Shown piece by piece: positions 16,787 through 24,614 of a stretch of 64,000 nt of DNA (position 1 is the stretch's first letter; the number at the start of each line of letters is the position of its first letter). The translations under genes were made by a program, and so were the position numbers. Source of the DNA: a bacterium. Its GTDB lineage: Bacteria; Desulfobacterota; Binatia; DP-6. Below the pieces are notes generated by a model. The model was not told the origin of the DNA and did no database searches. It saw only the letters and a list, made by a program, of their open reading frames with translations. The stretch is taken from assembly GCA_026129405.1 (NCBI GenBank), contig JAHCID010000002.1:827422-891421 (forward strand), given 5' to 3'.

Positions 16787-17170
16787 ATGGGAGACCTGAG
16801 CTTCGGAGTCATCCAAGAGCCGTTGAATCGCCTCTGTGTCGCCACGGGGAATCTTCTTGAGCGAGAGTATCCTGCACGTCTCCGTGTCGATGGATCCGAC
16901 GCCCTTGTCACGACGCTGTTCCGCGTTGCCGTCTGGATCAGCGAGCGGTTCGGCATCTGTGCGATGTGCGGCTGCTCAACTACAGCCCTAAGCTCTCTGT
17001 CGCGATCCCTCCGCTTGCTCGCACCATTCTGGATGCGATTTTTTTCACGATCGTCTTCTTATTCGACGATCTCGCAAGCAACAGCCGCTGGTATTGGCGA
17101 AGCGGATGGAGAGAGGGCTGCGAGCACTTCCGGCGCCGGTATGAAAATCGCCTGCCGACCATGGGGAGGC
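16787..17170 (+). pseudogene. Hypothetical gene broken by a frameshift
   Basis: Starts MGDLSFGVIQEPLNRL and reads LEREYPARLRVDGSDAL, VAVWISE, then shifts frame near 16950 into DVRLLNYSPKLSVAIPPLA, DAIFFTIVFLFDDL and GWREGCEHFRRRYE. The two halves together look like one protein of unknown family with a membrane-proximal hydrophobic stretch. The second frame stays open to the downstream gene, but the connecting part is Arg-rich and unlikely to be coding. It lies inside the segment bounded by the tRNA-Leu repeats. Confidence 0.45.
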
Positions 17171-17364
17171 GTTCGACAGGATCAGGCCGGTTCCGCAATC
17201 GGAGACGCGGTGTCCAGCCGAGAAGACGCTCGACTCAGGCGGATCGAGTCGCGAGCCTACGGAACGCGGGGCCGATCGAGGGCGCTGCAAGACGGCCCAT
17301 CGACACGCTGTTGGCATGCGATCTGCTGGGCTCGCATTCGTCGAACGCAGCTATGGGAGGGCCT

Positions 17365-17772
17365 ATGCCACTCACGGGACCTGAGCTTCTCAATACACTG
17401 GCCGCTGCGGTTACCGTTTTGCAGGGAGCCCCCGTCATACTGGACGCAGTGAATGCTTCTCGGTGGTCGCTGACGGGCCTCTTTCGGGGGCGGTCGACGC
17501 CGTCTCCGATAGGGACGATGGCGGGGCCGCTGGAGAAGGTCATCCAGAACAACACGAAGAGGCTGGAGGGTCTGCTCGACAAGGCACGGCAGATCGACAG
17601 TGGTGATTACTCTGAGTTGGAGAAGGACCAGGCGCGGTTTTTCGTGGCTCGGCAAACCTGCCGGCTTCTTAAGGTGTGTGCGCCGATTAAGGATCGCATC
17701 CCGGACTATGACACGCTCGTCGAGATCTTCTGCGGCACGGCGCTCGAAGTGCTAAGTGGATCCGAGGAATAG
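17365..17772 (+). CDS. Hypothetical protein in tRNA-bounded segment
   Basis: A 135-residue protein beginning MPLTGPELLNTLAAAVTVLQ, chosen because GGGAGG lies four bases upstream of the ATG. It contains helical stretches (PLEKVIQNNTKRLEGLLDKA, ELEKDQARFFVARQTCRLL) and ends VEIFCGTALEVLSGSEE. It has lower GC than the flanks and no recognised domain. Being next to the tRNA attachment region suggests accessory cargo. Role unknown. Confidence 0.5.
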   Translation: MPLTGPELLNTLAAAVTVLQGAPVILDAVNASRWSLTGLFRGRSTPSPIGTMAGPLEKVIQNNTKRLEGLLDKARQIDSGDYSELEKDQARFFVARQTCRLLKVCAPIKDRIPDYDTLVEIFCGTALEVLSGSEE

Positions 17773-17792
17773 GGACAGTTTGGGGACAGGTC

Positions 17793-17830
17793 GCCCGCTG
17801 GGGCCGCCGCAGGGACGACCGCCAGCGGGC
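17793..17830 (-). terminator. Terminator hairpin of tRNA-Leu
   Basis: GCCCGCTGG and CCAGCGGGC pair (17793-17801 with 17822-17830) about 20 bases after the tRNA 3' end on the minus strand. A near copy sits at 16353-16389. Confidence 0.5.
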
Positions 17831-17850
17831 TATCTACCTGCTTTTCCTCA

Positions 17851-17934
17851 TGCCGAGGAGGGGACTCGAACCCCTACACCCTTACGGGCTGGCGATTTTG
17901 AGTCGCCCGCGTCTGCCAGTTCCGCCACCTCGGC
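17851..17934 (-). tRNA. tRNA-Leu(CAA)
   Basis: Read on the minus strand, the 84-nt sequence folds as a class II tRNA: acceptor GCCGAGG/CCTCGGC, D-arm GGCGGAACTGGCAGACGC, anticodon stem GGCGA/TCGCC with loop CTCAAAA, giving anticodon CAA for UUG codons. A long variable arm (GCCCGTAAGGGTGT region) and T-arm with GGTTCGAGTCC follow. The terminal CCA is not encoded (TGA follows A73). Its 3' 23 nt are duplicated at 16409. Confidence 0.92.
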
Positions 17935-17989
17935 CCGGTGGACGGGCCCTACCTAGCGGATCGGCAGCAGGGCGGCGAGCGGACCGGGC

Positions 17990-18382
17990 TCAGCTCGCCC
18001 GGCGGGCGTCGAGGTCGCAGCAGGTTGCGACCATGCTCGTCAGGCGGCCGAGGTCGCGGGGCTTGCGGAGGATCGGGGCGCCGATCAGCGACGGGAGCTC
18101 GCTGGCGGGGCGGTCGTCGCCGGTCATGACGACGACCGGGATCGAGCGCAGGCGTGCGTCGGACACCATGCGACTGTGGAGACCGGTGCCGTTCAGGCGC
18201 GGCATGTTGAGATCGATCACGACGAGACAGGGACGGTGCGTGCGCAGGGCGTCGAGTGCTTCGACGCCGTCGGCGGCGGTGCGCGGCTCGTAGCCCTCGG
18301 CGCGCATCAGCTCGGCCAGACCGTTTGCGAAGGTCGGGTCGTCGTCCACGACGAGCACGCTGTGACGATGACCGCTACGCAT
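17990..18382 (-). CDS. Single-domain response regulator (receiver)
   Basis: A 130-residue CheY-like receiver. Acidic pair and phospho-acceptor are visible: VLVVDDDPTFANG, VVIDLNMPRLNG with the phosphorylatable Asp in IDLNMP, VVVMTGDD with conserved Thr, and LRKPRD with the conserved Lys. No output domain follows, so it acts through protein contacts or as a phosphorelay step. No histidine kinase is adjacent. It is separated from the downstream tRNA and the upstream mla operon, and looks monocistronic. Confidence 0.9.
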   Translation of the reverse strand: MRSGHRHSVLVVDDDPTFANGLAELMRAEGYEPRTAADGVEALDALRTHRPCLVVIDLNMPRLNGTGLHSRMVSDARLRSIPVVVMTGDDRPASELPSLIGAPILRKPRDLGRLTSMVATCCDLDARRAS

Positions 18383-18566
18383 GGCTCATCCTTTATCCCG
18401 GATGAACGGCAGTGGAAGTCCTCCAGGCTGAACGGGCGTAGCTGCCGTGCATCCGGCAGCGGGACGTCTTTCGAAGATGACTCGAGCCGCGCTGCTAGGC
18501 ACCCGATCGGTGCCGCCGGGGTGCCCGGCGCGGACGCATCGAGCGCTGCGGCAGATGCGCGGGATC

Positions 18567-19121
18567 CTACCGCGACGTCGCCGCGACGTCGGCCGTGAAC
18601 CGTGCGAGCGCACGACCCAGCGCCCGGCTCGTCGCCGCGGCGGCAGCGTCCGCGCCCTTGCCGTCGAGCGGCTCCTCTTCGGCGTAGACGCGATCGACGA
18701 GCACTTCGCCGCCGCGCACGGCGCGCAGCTGGACGTCGATCACTGCGCGCTCGCCCTGGCCGTCGCGCACGGTCTCGAGGCGCCGGACCTGGCCCTCGAC
18801 GTCGAGGTAGGTGCGGCCGTCGTCGGGGACGTGCGCGTAGTAGTCGCGCACGGTCGCGGCGACGAGGCTGCGCGGCGGTGCCGCCCAGCGGTGATACGAC
18901 GAGTAGTCGATGCGGTAGGGCGACGGGCGCACCGCCATGCGCGCGGAGCCGTAGGCGGGATCGGCGGTGAACGTGCCGACGCGGACGGGGCCCGGCATCG
19001 CGGTCGGCGCGGCAGGCTCCAGCGCGAGGACGTAGTAGCGGACGGCCGGCGTCTCGCGGGCGAGCGAGCAGCCCGAGACCAGGGCGGCGGCCAGCGCCAG
19101 CGCGACGAGGAGGCGCGTCAC
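18567..19121 (-). CDS. ABC-type transport auxiliary lipoprotein (PqiC/DUF330-like)
   Basis: A 184-residue outer-membrane lipoprotein: signal LLVALALAAALVSG with lipobox LVSGC and a mature part starting SLARETPAVRYYVLALEP, the signature of the PqiC/ABC auxiliary lipoprotein family. It partners MCE proteins in lipid traffic between the membranes. GTG start at 19121 overlaps the mlaD-like stop by four bases (GTGA), marking it as the last gene of mlaEFD. Conserved features include SPYRIDYSSYHRWA and the C-terminal helix AAAAATSRALGRALARF. Confidence 0.8.
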   Translation of the reverse strand: MTRLLVALALAAALVSGCSLARETPAVRYYVLALEPAAPTAMPGPVRVGTFTADPAYGSARMAVRPSPYRIDYSSYHRWAAPPRSLVAATVRDYYAHVPDDGRTYLDVEGQVRRLETVRDGQGERAVIDVQLRAVRGGEVLVDRVYAEEEPLDGKGADAAAAATSRALGRALARFTADVAATSR

Positions 19122-20032
19122 TCGCCCACCGTGTCGGCGTCCGGACGGCGGCCGCGGAGCAGGAGCGAGGGATCGGAGCGGATCACGTCGAGCGTCTCCT
19201 CGAGCTGGGCGGTGATGCGGGTCAAGTCCGAGAGCAGGCCGCCGAGCGACCCGCCGGTCGACTGGAGCTGGGTGTTCAGCGCGCGCAGCAGGCCGCGCGA
19301 GTCGGTCACGGCGCCGTTCAGGTTCTCGATGGTCGCGTTGAGGTTCGTCAGCACGTCGCCCTGCTTGCTCTGGAAGCCGGCGAGGACGCCGTCGAGGCGG
19401 TCGGCGACGCGACCCACCTGCTTCACGAGCTGCACGAGCGACGTGCCCGTCTCCTGCTCGCGGAACTCCTCCATCGCGTTGCGCAGCTCGCGGGCGACGG
19501 CGCTGACGTCGGCGATGAGGGTGCCGAGCTTCTGGTTGTTGTCGGGCGTGAAGACGTCGTCGTCGAGCTTCGTGAGGACGCGGCTGAAACGGTCGGCGAC
19601 GTCGGTGACCCGGGCCTGGATGTCCTCGAGCGAGCCCACGTCGCCCTCGATGGTGCTGCCGAGCGGCAGCGGCTCGCCGCGGCCGCCCTCGAGCTGGACG
19701 TACTTGATGCCCGTCACCAGCGAGCCGACGAGGGCCGCACGCGTGTCGGTGCGGATCGGCGTGCCGGGCGAGACGGCGATCGCGACCGCGACCTTGGGCG
19801 GCAGGTCTTCGGTGAGATGGAGGCGTTCGACACGGCCGACGTTGACGCCCTGGAACTCGACCACCGCGCCGGGCGCGAGGCCGCTCACCGAGCGGTCGAA
19901 CTGCACCGTGTAGCGGTCGACCGTGCGGAAGACGCGCGCGCCGGCGATCCACGCCAGGCCGCCGGCCAGCACGGCGCCGGCGAACAGGACGAAGAGGCCG
20001 GTCAGGACGAGGTCGCGTCGGGTGCGTCTCAC
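19118..20032 (-). CDS. mlaD: MCE/MlaD-family lipid-binding protein
   Basis: A 304-residue periplasmic protein anchored by one N-terminal helix (LVLTGLFVLFAGAVLAGG) and carrying one MCE domain (YTVQFDRSVSGLAPGAVV, FQGVNVGRVE, IRTDTRAALVGSLVTGIKYV). A long helical C-terminal region (VTDVADRFSRVLTKLDDDV, VADRLDGVLAGF, LNTQLQSTGGSLGGLL) suggests a hexameric tube. It carries lipids between the MlaEF transporter and the outer membrane. It overlaps mlaF by four bases. Confidence 0.88.
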   Translation of the reverse strand: MRRTRRDLVLTGLFVLFAGAVLAGGLAWIAGARVFRTVDRYTVQFDRSVSGLAPGAVVEFQGVNVGRVERLHLTEDLPPKVAVAIAVSPGTPIRTDTRAALVGSLVTGIKYVQLEGGRGEPLPLGSTIEGDVGSLEDIQARVTDVADRFSRVLTKLDDDVFTPDNNQKLGTLIADVSAVARELRNAMEEFREQETGTSLVQLVKQVGRVADRLDGVLAGFQSKQGDVLTNLNATIENLNGAVTDSRGLLRALNTQLQSTGGSLGGLLSDLTRITAQLEETLDVIRSDPSLLLRGRRPDADTVGE

Positions 20033-20826
20033 GCAGGATGCTCCAGGCTCTCCAGCAGGCTCGCCGCCGCGTCGCGCGCCGGCGCCTCGCGCCGGAAGAA
20101 GGCCTGCACGGCGGGGTGCGGATTGCGGCGGACGGTGTCGAGCGTGCCCTCGGCGATGACCCGGCCGCCGGCCAGCATGAGCGCGCGGTCGGCGATGGTC
20201 TCGATGCTGCCGAGCTCGTGCGTGACGACGACGCAGCCGATGCCGTCGTCGCGCAGGGAGAGGATCAGGTCGTCGATGCCGCGCGCCGTGACCGGATCGA
20301 GCCCCGCCGACGGCTCGTCGACGAGCAGCAGCGACGGCTCGAGCGCGAGCGCCCGCGCCATGCCGGCGCGCTTGCGCATGCCGCCCGACAGCTCCGCCGG
20401 CATCAGCCGCGCCGCCTGCGCCAGGCCGACGCGTGCGAGGCGTACGCGCGCCAGCATGTCGGCGGTGGGCTCGTCGAGCCGCCAGTGCTCCACGATGGGC
20501 AGCGCCACGTTCTCGCCCACGGTGAGCGAGTTCAGCAGCGCGGCGGCCTGGAAGGCCATGCCGACGTCGCGCAGGATCGTCTCGCGCTCGGTGTCGGACG
20601 CGGCGTGGATGTCGCGCCCGTCGATGCGCACGCGTCCCGCCGCCGGCTCGAGCAGGGCGACGATGGCCCGCAGCAGCGTGCTCTTGCCGCAGCCGCTCGC
20701 CCCGAGGACGACGAGGATCTCGCCGCGCGTGAGGCGCAGGCTGACGCCGTCGAGGACGATGCGGTCGCCGTAGCCGACGACCAGGTTCTCGACTTCGAGC
20801 AGCGGCGGAGCGGCAGGCATCGTCAT
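20029..20826 (-). CDS. mlaF: MlaF-family ABC transporter ATPase
   Basis: A 265-residue ABC ATPase: Walker A GASGCGKST, Q-loop MAFQAAALLNSLTV, signature LSGGMRKRAGMARAL, Walker B LLLVDEPSAGLDP and switch His in VVTHEL. The LxGGMxKR form of the signature is typical of MlaF/TTG2A proteins. It drives lipid movement through MlaE. The start MTMPAAPP overlaps the mlaE stop by four bases. Confidence 0.9.
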   Translation of the reverse strand: MTMPAAPPLLEVENLVVGYGDRIVLDGVSLRLTRGEILVVLGASGCGKSTLLRAIVALLEPAAGRVRIDGRDIHAASDTERETILRDVGMAFQAAALLNSLTVGENVALPIVEHWRLDEPTADMLARVRLARVGLAQAARLMPAELSGGMRKRAGMARALALEPSLLLVDEPSAGLDPVTARGIDDLILSLRDDGIGCVVVTHELGSIETIADRALMLAGGRVIAEGTLDTVRRNPHPAVQAFFRREAPARDAAASLLESLEHPA

Positions 20827-21896
20827 CCGACCAGGTAGAAGAGGGCGGTGAAGCAGGCGTTGGCGATGATGCAGAGGACGATCGCGGTCACGACCGAGGC
20901 GGTGGTCGCCCGACCGACGCCCTCGGGGCCGCCGCGCACGTGCAGCCCGCGGTACGCGCCGACGAGCCCGATGATGGCGCCGAACGCGACGCTCTTCAGC
21001 AGCCCGGCCAGCACGTCCTCGGTGAACAGCGCCTTCACGGTCTGGCTGAGGTAGGCGTCGTGCGGCAGGTCGAGCGTCAGCGTGCCGACGGCGTAGCCGC
21101 CGAGGACGCCCGCGGCGGTCGACAGGACCGAGAGCAGCGGCATCGTGAGGCACAGGGCCACGAGCTTCGGCACGACGAGGAAGCGCGCGGGCCGCAGCCC
21201 CATGGTGCGCAGCGCGTCGACCTCTTCCGACACGACCATGGCGCCGAGCTCGGCGGCGATCGCCGAGCCGCTGCGGCCGGCGACGATGACCGCCGTCATG
21301 AGCGGTCCCATCTCGCGGGCCATCGACACCGCGACCAGGTTCGCGATGTAGATCTGCGCCCCGAACTGACGCAGCTGGAGCGCGCCGTTCAGCGCCAGGA
21401 CGATGCCGACGAGGAAGCTGATGAAGACCACGATGCCGGTGGCGCGCGCGCCGACCGCGGCCATCTGCGCGATCGTCAGGTCCCACTTGATGCCCTGCGC
21501 GCCGAACGGGACGAGGCCGGGAAGGACGTCGCGGATCAGGAGCAGGACGTCGCGCACGGTGCCGGCAGCGTCGAGCGCGAGCCCGCCGACCCATTCGAGG
21601 ATGGAGCGGCGGGGCGGAGCCTCGGCGGGCTCGACGATCACCGGCGGCAGCTCGGCGAGCCGGCGCCGCACCTCCTCGGCCGCGTGAGCGATGCCGATCG
21701 GCACGCCCGCCGCGCGGCCGTCGGCCACCAGCTGGAGGAGGCGCGCGGTGCCCGGCGCGTCGAGCCGCTCGACGCCGCTCAGGTCGAGCACGACCCCCGG
21801 AGCAGCGGCGGCGCGCAGCACGCGACGGCGCAGGGCGTGCCAGCCGCCGGGCGAGAGGTGCTCACGGACGGTGAGCCGCAGCGGCGCGGCGGACAT
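20823..21896 (-). CDS. mlaE: MlaE-family lipid ABC permease with N-terminal STAS domain
   Basis: A 357-residue inner-membrane protein. Residues 1-100 form a STAS-like domain (LTVREHLSPG, VVLDLSGVERLDAPGTARLL), here fused to the permease instead of being a separate MlaB. The permease follows with the MlaE features VGARATGIVVFISFLVGIVL, LVAVSMAREMGPLMTAVIVAGR, GSAIAAELGAMVVSEEVDAL and LRTMGLRP. The ATG at 21896 is preferred over an upstream start since TGTTAGGGT lies seven bases before it. First gene of the mlaEFD-lipoprotein operon. Confidence 0.9.
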   Translation of the reverse strand: MSAAPLRLTVREHLSPGGWHALRRRVLRAAAAPGVVLDLSGVERLDAPGTARLLQLVADGRAAGVPIGIAHAAEEVRRRLAELPPVIVEPAEAPPRRSILEWVGGLALDAAGTVRDVLLLIRDVLPGLVPFGAQGIKWDLTIAQMAAVGARATGIVVFISFLVGIVLALNGALQLRQFGAQIYIANLVAVSMAREMGPLMTAVIVAGRSGSAIAAELGAMVVSEEVDALRTMGLRPARFLVVPKLVALCLTMPLLSVLSTAAGVLGGYAVGTLTLDLPHDAYLSQTVKALFTEDVLAGLLKSVAFGAIIGLVGAYRGLHVRGGPEGVGRATTASVVTAIVLCIIANACFTALFYLVG

Positions 21897-21903
21897 CGGC
21901 GCG

Positions 21904-21912
21904 ACCCTAACA
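21904..21912 (-). promoter_or_regulatory. Extended -10-like box for the mla operon
   Basis: On the minus strand TGT-TAGGGT ends seven bases before the mlaE ATG, predicting a leaderless operon mRNA. Confidence 0.45.
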
Positions 21913-22015
21913 CGCGGTCCGGAACCCCTCAATTTCCCGCAAGCATGTTGCCCACGAAGGGGGCTATTCGACCCCGGGGACGCGTGCTACCGACGGGTAT
22001 CGGGAGGGATCTTCC

Positions 22016-22201
22016 GTGGTACAACGCTCGTCGTCGGCGCAACGCGAGGACGCCACCGAGCCGCTCGTCAACCTGAACGCCCGCGTCCCCAAGCACCTCT
22101 GGCGACGCGTTCGGCTGCGATGTCTCGAGGACAACCGCCTGTTGCGTTCGTTCATCACCGAGGCGCTGCTCGAGCACCTCAAGAACCGGGGAAAACGATA
22201 G
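22016..22201 (+). CDS. Small ribbon-helix-helix-like protein
   Basis: A 61-residue protein from a GTG start with GGGAGGG upstream. After a polar leader, VNLNARVPKHLWRRVRLRC would form the strand and first helix of an RHH dimer and LLRSFITEALLEHLKNRG the second, as in CopG/Arc-type proteins and the antitoxin family. No toxin gene is adjacent, so it is more likely a solitary regulator. It diverges from the mla operon, 119 bases from mlaE. Confidence 0.6.
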   Translation: MVQRSSSAQREDATEPLVNLNARVPKHLWRRVRLRCLEDNRLLRSFITEALLEHLKNRGKR

Positions 22202-22219
22202 GCCGTGGCGCGCGGTCGC

Positions 22220-22239
22220 GGGACGCCTCAGGGCGTCCC
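22220..22239. terminator. Convergent hairpin between RHH and HEAT genes
   Basis: GGGACGCC and GGCGTCCC form an 8-bp stem whose loop contains the HEAT gene stop codon. It could serve both strands. Confidence 0.4.
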
Positions 22240-22950
22240 CGACTGGCCGCCGCGGCGCTCGGCGACGAGGGCCGGCGGGATGACCTCGGGCGCCGGCCGT
22301 TCCTTGATCTTGCGCACCGACGCGTCGGCCAGCGTACGGAGCTGCGGCGTGGCGGTCTCGCGCGCGGCGATCGCCTCGAGCGCCGGGATCGCGATCGGAT
22401 CGCCGATCTCGCCCAGCGAGAAGATCGCGTTGCCGGCCAGCGGCGACTCGTTGTCGCGGGCGAGGAAGTCGAGCACCGGGCGGGTCGCGCGATCGCTGCC
22501 GATCTTGCCCAGGGAGACGAGGACGATGCGCTTGGTGGTGGCGTCCGTGTCGCGCAGGAAGAGCAGCTGCACGAGCGACGGAATCGCCTCCTCGGCGCGC
22601 ATGCTGCCCAGCGTGTCGATCGACTTGAGCCGGATGCTCGGCTCGTCGTCGGTGAGACCCTGCATCAGATAGCCGATCGCCTTCGCGCGGTCGTCGGCGA
22701 TGCCGAGCTCGCCGACGCCTTCGAGCCGCGTCGGCAGGTCCTCGTCCTGGAACTTGCGCACGGCCTCGTCGAGCTTCGCCTGCTGCGCCGCCTTGTTGGT
22801 GCCGGTGAAGCGGTCGCGCATCTGCTGGCGCCCGTCTTGCGCCGCCGGTACCTGAGCGCCGGCGAGGTGCGGCAGACCCGGAACGAGGAGCATGGCCGCC
22901 ACCAGGGCGGCGCGACGCGCGGGTGACATCGGGCGCGGAGTCTGGTCCAT
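22228..22950 (-). CDS. Exported HEAT-repeat protein
   Basis: A 240-residue protein with a signal peptide (AALVAAMLLVPGLPHLAGA) and four to five HEAT-like helical repeats: LEGVGELGIADDRAKAIGYL, IRLKSIDTLGSMRAEEAIPS, KRIVLVSLGKIGSDRATRPV and LAGNAIFSLGEIGDPIAIPA. Such solenoids bind other proteins. It is likely periplasmic. The start gives a short n-region MDQTPRPMSPARR; the internal Met is an alternative. Partner unknown. Confidence 0.75.
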   Translation of the reverse strand: MDQTPRPMSPARRAALVAAMLLVPGLPHLAGAQVPAAQDGRQQMRDRFTGTNKAAQQAKLDEAVRKFQDEDLPTRLEGVGELGIADDRAKAIGYLMQGLTDDEPSIRLKSIDTLGSMRAEEAIPSLVQLLFLRDTDATTKRIVLVSLGKIGSDRATRPVLDFLARDNESPLAGNAIFSLGEIGDPIAIPALEAIAARETATPQLRTLADASVRKIKERPAPEVIPPALVAERRGGQSGTP

Positions 22951-23060
22951 GCCGGGGCGGTTTTCAACCGGAACCTGCGCCGTGTTTCCGTCTGCCGCGT
23001 CTTTCCGCCGTCGCCGCGATTCTGCTAGAAGCGCGCCCGCACGAGGGCGAACCCGAAGAT

Positions 23061-23921
23061 ATGTGGAACAGGCGCGCGGCGCTGGATGGGCTGTCGAGGA
23101 TACTCGACGCCGCCGGCCTCGAAGAGCTCTTCACCGGGCCCGACGACGAGGCCGCGCTCCTCTACGATCTCCTCGCCGACGTCGCCCGCGGCCGCGCCTC
23201 GAGCTGCTACTGGGAGATCTGCCGCACGGCGCGCCGGCGGGGCGTCACCCCGGAGTACGTCATCGATCGCGCGGCGGTCATGCTGGCCTCGATGGAGGAG
23301 CGCCGCCGTACCGACCTCTACCGGCTGCTCGGTGCGCCGCCGTTGGCGACGCCCGACACGCTGCGCCAGTGCTGGCTCGACTTCGCCAAGACCGGCCACC
23401 CCGACGTGGGCGGCGACGCCGGCCGCTTCCGCCTCGTGAAGGAGGCGTACGAGATCCTGCGCGATCCCGAGCGTCGGGCCGAGTACGAGCGCTTCTGGGT
23501 GCGGGCGCTCGGTCCGTTCGAGCGGGTGGCGCCGGCCGACGAGGGCGTCGCCACCGTCGTCGCGCGGCCCGCGATCCCCGCGGTCGCCGGCGAGCGCCGC
23601 GTGGTGATGGTGGTGAAGAAGCCCGCCATGCCCGCCGCCGAGACCGACCAGGCGCCCGACGGCACGCCGGCGCTGCGCCATCGCGCGGCCCGGCTGTTCG
23701 CCGCCCGCGACGTGATCGACCGCCGCATCCACCCCGTCCTCGGCGGCTCCATGGGGGGGATCGGGGCGCTGCTCTCGCGCGTCGAGGAGGCGCTGGCCCC
23801 GGTCACGCTCGAGGACATCGAGCGGCTGCGCGCCGAGGTCGAGCGCGGCATCGCCCAGCTGGAGACGGTTCGCGTCCAGCTCGACACCGTCGCCGCGATG
23901 AAGCGCACGCTCGCGGTCTGA
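23061..23921 (+). CDS. J-domain (DnaJ-like) protein with C-terminal J domain
   Basis: A 286-residue protein. A helical N-terminal part (LDGLSRILDAAGLEELF, DEAALLYDLLADVARG) precedes a J domain at about 90-145: LYRLLGAPP, the HPD tripeptide in KTGHPDVGGD and VKEAYEILRDPERRAEYERF. HPD stimulates DnaK ATPase, so it should recruit Hsp70 to a particular client. The C-terminal 130 residues have a linker and a helical segment ending IAQLETVRVQLDTVAAMKRT. No zinc-finger region is present, so it is not canonical DnaJ. Start at ATG 23061; TGCTAGAA at 23023 may be the promoter. Confidence 0.75.
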   Translation: MWNRRAALDGLSRILDAAGLEELFTGPDDEAALLYDLLADVARGRASSCYWEICRTARRRGVTPEYVIDRAAVMLASMEERRRTDLYRLLGAPPLATPDTLRQCWLDFAKTGHPDVGGDAGRFRLVKEAYEILRDPERRAEYERFWVRALGPFERVAPADEGVATVVARPAIPAVAGERRVVMVVKKPAMPAAETDQAPDGTPALRHRAARLFAARDVIDRRIHPVLGGSMGGIGALLSRVEEALAPVTLEDIERLRAEVERGIAQLETVRVQLDTVAAMKRTLAV

Positions 23922-23929
23922 GTAGCCGC

Positions 23930-24565
23930 TCAGCGCAGCGTGAGGGGCGGGGGGGGCGTCGCCGGCGGCTCGGCGCCGCTCTCGAGGGCGACCTGCCAGG
24001 GCCCGAGGCCGGCGAGCAGCGCCGGGGCGTCGAGATGGGGCAGGGCATCGGCGGCGCCGTGCAGCCGCTCGCTGCCGTCGCGCAGCAGATTGCGCGCCCC
24101 GCGGGCGTTGCCGTGGCGCAGGTGGTGGAACGCGACGGCGATCTGGATGACGCCCTGGAGCCCGTGTCGCGCGTCGCCCGTGAGCGGCTGCCACGCCGCC
24201 TCGAGCACCTCGTGGACCTCGAAGAACAGACCCTCGGCCCAGAGCGCGGCGGCATCGTCGAGGGCTCGGTCGACGGCACCGGCGCCGGGCGACGAGGGCC
24301 GCGCGCGGCGGGCGGCGGCGGCGCGTGCCGCCCGGTGCGCGTGGGTCGCGACCGCATCCGCCCACGGCGCATGGACGTCCAGCAGCGCGGCGCTGCCCGG
24401 ATCGACGAGGTGGCCGGCGGCGAGCCGCGCCGCGACCTCGGCTGGCGGCGTCGCGTGCGGCGCCGTCAGCCAGACGAGCGCGGCGCACGCGACGTCGTCG
24501 GTCGCCGCCTCGACCGCGAGGGCGGCGAGGGCGTTGCGCAGGGGCAGGGGGAAGGCCGGGGGCAT
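23930..24565 (-). CDS. DUF309 domain-containing protein
   Basis: A 211-residue helical protein. The central part has the DUF309 signature: LWAEGLFFEVHEVLEAAW, LQGVIQIAVAFHHLRHGN and ARGARNLLRDGSERL, with the HEvLE and Q..vA.hH..GN blocks. The family is widespread and its function is unknown. The N-terminal 100 residues are Ala-rich and variable. It is convergent with the J-domain gene (eight bases apart) and divergent from the thioesterase. Confidence 0.75.
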   Translation of the reverse strand: MPPAFPLPLRNALAALAVEAATDDVACAALVWLTAPHATPPAEVAARLAAGHLVDPGSAALLDVHAPWADAVATHAHRAARAAAARRARPSSPGAGAVDRALDDAAALWAEGLFFEVHEVLEAAWQPLTGDARHGLQGVIQIAVAFHHLRHGNARGARNLLRDGSERLHGAADALPHLDAPALLAGLGPWQVALESGAEPPATPPPPLTLR

Positions 24566-24594
24566 GGGCGGCTCTGTCGGCGTCCGGAGGTCTA

Positions 24595-24603
24595 TGCTAC
24601 CAC
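24595..24603 (+). promoter_or_regulatory. Extended -10-like box for thioesterase gene
   Basis: TGC-TACCAC ends 11 bases before GTG 24615. The only upstream ATG (24594) overlaps this box, which argues for the GTG start. Confidence 0.4.
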
Positions 24604-24614
24604 GCCGCGGCGTC

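Noticed and set aside
22016-22201. Toxin-antitoxin antitoxin
   Set aside because: RHH-like fold fits, but no toxin gene is adjacent on either side.
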